DNA of 64,000 nucleotides from DATARH01 sp050246595 (lineage in GTDB: Bacteria; Pseudomonadota; Alphaproteobacteria; ATCC43930; CGMCC-115725): positions 62,001 to 126,000 of the forward strand of contig JBFWVT010000006.1 in NCBI GenBank assembly GCA_050246595.1, in the 5' to 3' direction. Below, piece after piece: positions 62,212 to 64,000 of this stretch. Under the pieces are notes generated by a model, which ran no database searches, had not been told where the DNA came from, and saw only the letters and a program-made list of their open reading frames with translations. The position numbers were made by a program, and so were the translations under genes. The first letter of the stretch is position 1. The number at the start of each line of letters is the position of its first letter.

Positions 62212-62568
62212 TCAGTACCCGTATCCGTAGTAGTACGGATACGCATAGCCGTAGGAGTACGGATACGAATACCCGTAATAAGGGTACTGGTTCGCCGCTC
62301 CGGCAATCGCTGCGCCGGCCAACGCACCGCCGAGCAGACCCAGAGCAGCCGCGTCGCCGCCGCGCCAGCCATGCCGGTGATGTCCGCGCCAGTGATGATT
62401 GCCGCGCCAGTGATCCCCGCCGCGCCAGTGGCCGCCGTGCCAACCGTGACCGCCGCGATGCTGCGCGTAGGCGCTCCCCGGCGCCAGCGTTAGCGAGGCC
62501 GCCGCCAATACGGCCGCCCCCAGCACCGCGGTTCGGCCGGAAGTTCCGAAGTTTTTAATGATGCTCAT
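62212..62568 (-). CDS. Exported His/Gly/Trp- and Tyr-rich protein
   Basis: A 118-residue exported protein. The signal peptide (about 1-36, ending PGSAYAQ) is followed by tandem WRGGDHW/WRGNHHW/WRGHHRH motifs (about 45-70). A short hydrophobic Gly/Ala-rich middle (LLGGALAGAAIAGAA) and a C-terminus of Tyr/Pro repeats (YYGYSYPYSYGYAYPYYYGYGY) follow. The His-rich block may bind metals such as Ni, Cu or Zn; the Tyr tail resembles secreted or envelope low-complexity proteins. ATG 62568 follows GGAGGATCAAG. A GGAAT-N17-CGTT box lies about 75 bp upstream. No family name is claimed. Confidence 0.75.
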   Translation of the reverse strand: MSIIKNFGTSGRTAVLGAAVLAAASLTLAPGSAYAQHRGGHGWHGGHWRGGDHWRGNHHWRGHHRHGWRGGDAAALGLLGGALAGAAIAGAANQYPYYGYSYPYSYGYAYPYYYGYGY

Positions 62569-62639
62569 CTTGATCCTCCGATTGGAGCTGTGCCGATCGA
62601 TTGGGCCGCGCCGCCTCCAATGCGACCCCGTCTGTCGAT

Positions 62640-62665
62640 AACGAGCCTGCGGCCCTCACCATTCC
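62640..62665 (-). promoter_or_regulatory. Candidate EcfG-type stress promoter
   Basis: Minus strand GGAAT (62665-62661) is followed after 17 bases by CGTT (62643-62640); one base differs from GGAAC-N17-CGTT. It lies upstream of the His/Tyr-rich exported protein. Compare 4606-4631 and 41766-41791. Confidence 0.35.
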
Positions 62666-62821
62666 TTCCACAACTGGAAACGGCGCGGGCCGATGGACGC
62701 ACCGCGGATCGACCTGGCGCGCTGTTGCCCGCCTATACGGTCGCGTATGATGCGCCGGCGGCAATAGTGGGTCACAATGGTGGGTCTATGGTGCAGGCAT
62801 CGCTCAAAGGGAGGGACCAGG

Positions 62822-64000
62822 ATGAATAGATGGCAGAGCGTCGCGGCGGCGGCGATTGTGGCCTGCGCCGTGATCGCGGGCGGTGCCGGTTTGGCGGCGG
62901 CCCAGACAGGAACCGCGGCGGCCCAGACCAAACCGGAAGGCGAGATGCGGTTTGCGCTCTATGTGACAATGCCGCCGACCTGGCTCGATCCGGCAGAGGC
63001 GACCCCGAGCTTTACCTCGCCGTTCTGGATCCTCTACGCGCTGCACGACGCGCTCGTGAAGCCGATGCCCGGCCAGCGCATGGCGCCGAGCCTGGCCGAA
63101 TCCTGGACCGAGAGCCCGGACAAACGCTCTTACGAATTCAAGCTGCGCCAGGGTGTCAAGTTTCATAACGGCGACCCGTTCACCGCCGACGATGTCGTCT
63201 TCAGCTTCTCGCGCACAAAGGGCGCCGAACTGCACGAAAAGGTGAAGGAGGTCGTCGCGGTCGATCCGCACACGGTGCGCTTTGTGCTGCACGAACCGTG
63301 GCCCGATTTCATGACGATGCTCGGCACGCTGGCGAGCGGCGCCGGCTGGATCACGCCGAAGAAGTATTTCGAGCAGGTCGGTCTCGACGGTTTCCGGAAC
63401 CACCCGATCGGCCTCGGCCCCTACAAATTCGTCAGCATGAAGCCGGGGATCGAGATTGTGATGGAGGCGAACGAGGAATACTGGCGCAAGGTGCCGTCGG
63501 TGAAACGCCTTGTATATCTGAGCGTCCCTGACGGAACGACTCGGCTGGCGATGCTGAAGCGCGGCGAGGTCGATGTCGCCTATCTGCTCGAAGGCCAGCT
63601 CGGCGAGTCGATCAAAAACGATCCCGAGCTGAAACTGGTCTTCTCGGGCGGGGTCGCGACCTTCGTGCTCGATTTCTTCGATATGTGGGACCCGAAATCG
63701 CCGTGGGCCGACCCGCGCGTGCGCAAGGCGGCAAGCCTGGCGATCGACCGCAAGCTGATGAGCGAGACCGACAATCTCGGCGCGTCTCAGCCGAACGGCA
63801 GCATCATCCGGAAAACCATGGAGTTCGCGCTGCCGATCGAGGCCGATCCGTATGATCCGGAGCGCGCCAAAAAACTGCTCGCGGAGGCCGGATATCCGAA
63901 CGGGTTCGACGCCGGAGAATTCCATCCCTATCCGCCCTATTTCGCGACCGGCGAGGCGATCGTCGCCTATCTCGGGGCGGTCGGCATCAGAGCGAGGCTG
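62822..64000 (+). CDS. ABC transporter solute-binding protein, family 5 (cut by window end)
   Basis: First 393 codons of a periplasmic binding protein; the frame is open to the window end. The signal peptide (MNRWQSVAAAAIVACAVIAGG, cleavage near AAA) precedes the family-5 fold: LYALHDALVKPMPG, LAESWTESPDKRSYEF, VKFHNGDPFTADDVVF, HPIGLGPYKFVSM. It is a paralogue of the product at 33078-34619, with the same motif order. Permease and ATPase genes probably lie just beyond the window, unlike the lone copy at 33 kb. ATG 62822 follows GGGAGG. Confidence 0.88.
   Translation, partial: MNRWQSVAAAAIVACAVIAGGAGLAAAQTGTAAAQTKPEGEMRFALYVTMPPTWLDPAEATPSFTSPFWILYALHDALVKPMPGQRMAPSLAESWTESPDKRSYEFKLRQGVKFHNGDPFTADDVVFSFSRTKGAELHEKVKEVVAVDPHTVRFVLHEPWPDFMTMLGTLASGAGWITPKKYFEQVGLDGFRNHPIGLGPYKFVSMKPGIEIVMEANEEYWRKVPSVKRLVYLSVPDGTTRLAMLKRGEVDVAYLLEGQLGESIKNDPELKLVFSGGVATFVLDFFDMWDPKSPWADPRVRKAASLAIDRKLMSETDNLGASQPNGSIIRKTMEFALPIEADPYDPERAKKLLAEAGYPNGFDAGEFHPYPPYFATGEAIVAYLGAVGIRARL

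Overview
The window is GC-rich, densely coded chromosomal DNA from an alphaproteobacterium. The evidence is the HdaA-type DnaA-like regulator, the 41-residue aa3 oxidase subunit IV, a RegB/RegA redox pair, a type II citrate synthase, the block aroQ-accB-accC-aat facing mlaD and a DUF2155 gene, and the hsp20-lon pair. The exact order is uncertain; gene content resembles Rhodospirillales-like soil or freshwater lineages. I saw no rRNA, tRNA, CRISPR array, prophage or intact insertion sequence.

Layout. 1-6 kb: lptG (cut by the window edge)/lptF, pepA, a small AT-richer cassette, holC, a PepSY gene, ndk, a cox subunit and purN. 6-10 kb: a tightly coupled operon of a DUF2066 protein, a CDP-alcohol phosphatidyltransferase, an AI-2E family permease and hdaA. 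10-18 kb: SixA-like phosphatase, 2-hydroxyacid dehydrogenase, MFS transporter, PAS histidine kinase, amidohydrolase, a receiver lacking its phospho-Asp, and a luciferase-like monooxygenase. 17.8-18.5 kb: a frameshifted TumE/DUF6516-like toxin gene and its coupled partner. 18.5-23.2 kb: pirin plus queuosine genes queG, queF, tgt, queA (a divergent queD lies at 35 kb). 23-28 kb: amidase, SDR, PCC-domain protein, PPOX protein and a split TPP decarboxylase. 28.5-32.7 kb: mlaD/DUF2155 converging on aat-accC-accB-aroQ. 33-42 kb: solute-binding protein, queD, a molybdopterin-fold lipoprotein with a histidine kinase, lon/hsp20 and a second luciferase-like enzyme. 42-50 kb: stress-type genes, CoA-transferase, gltA, gltX, an oxidoreductase and purD. 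50-54.5 kb: xseA-rph-rdgB-hemW, nearly without gaps. 54.5-64 kb: an AT-richer orphan, an ABC-2 exporter, regB/regA, a DUF6600 protein, an amidohydrolase, a His/Tyr-rich secreted protein and a second solute-binding protein cut by the window end.

Themes. Housekeeping genes (translation, tRNA modification, purine and fatty-acid synthesis, envelope lipid transport) are mixed with enzymes typical of heterotrophs using diverse organic compounds (LLM monooxygenases, amidohydrolases, CaiB/BaiF transferase, family-5 binding proteins). Intergenic palindromic repeats are abundant (at least three families) and one copy lies inside the 5' coding region of hemW. Three small exported-protein genes carry GGAAC-N17-NNTT-like upstream boxes suggestive of the general stress sigma factor EcfG. 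The most unusual signals are the repeat inside hemW, the QueD homologue without its catalytic Cys, the pseudo-receiver, the twice-frameshifted toxin gene and a Cys-less molybdopterin-fold lipoprotein next to a sensor kinase. No wholly new multi-gene system was identified with confidence.
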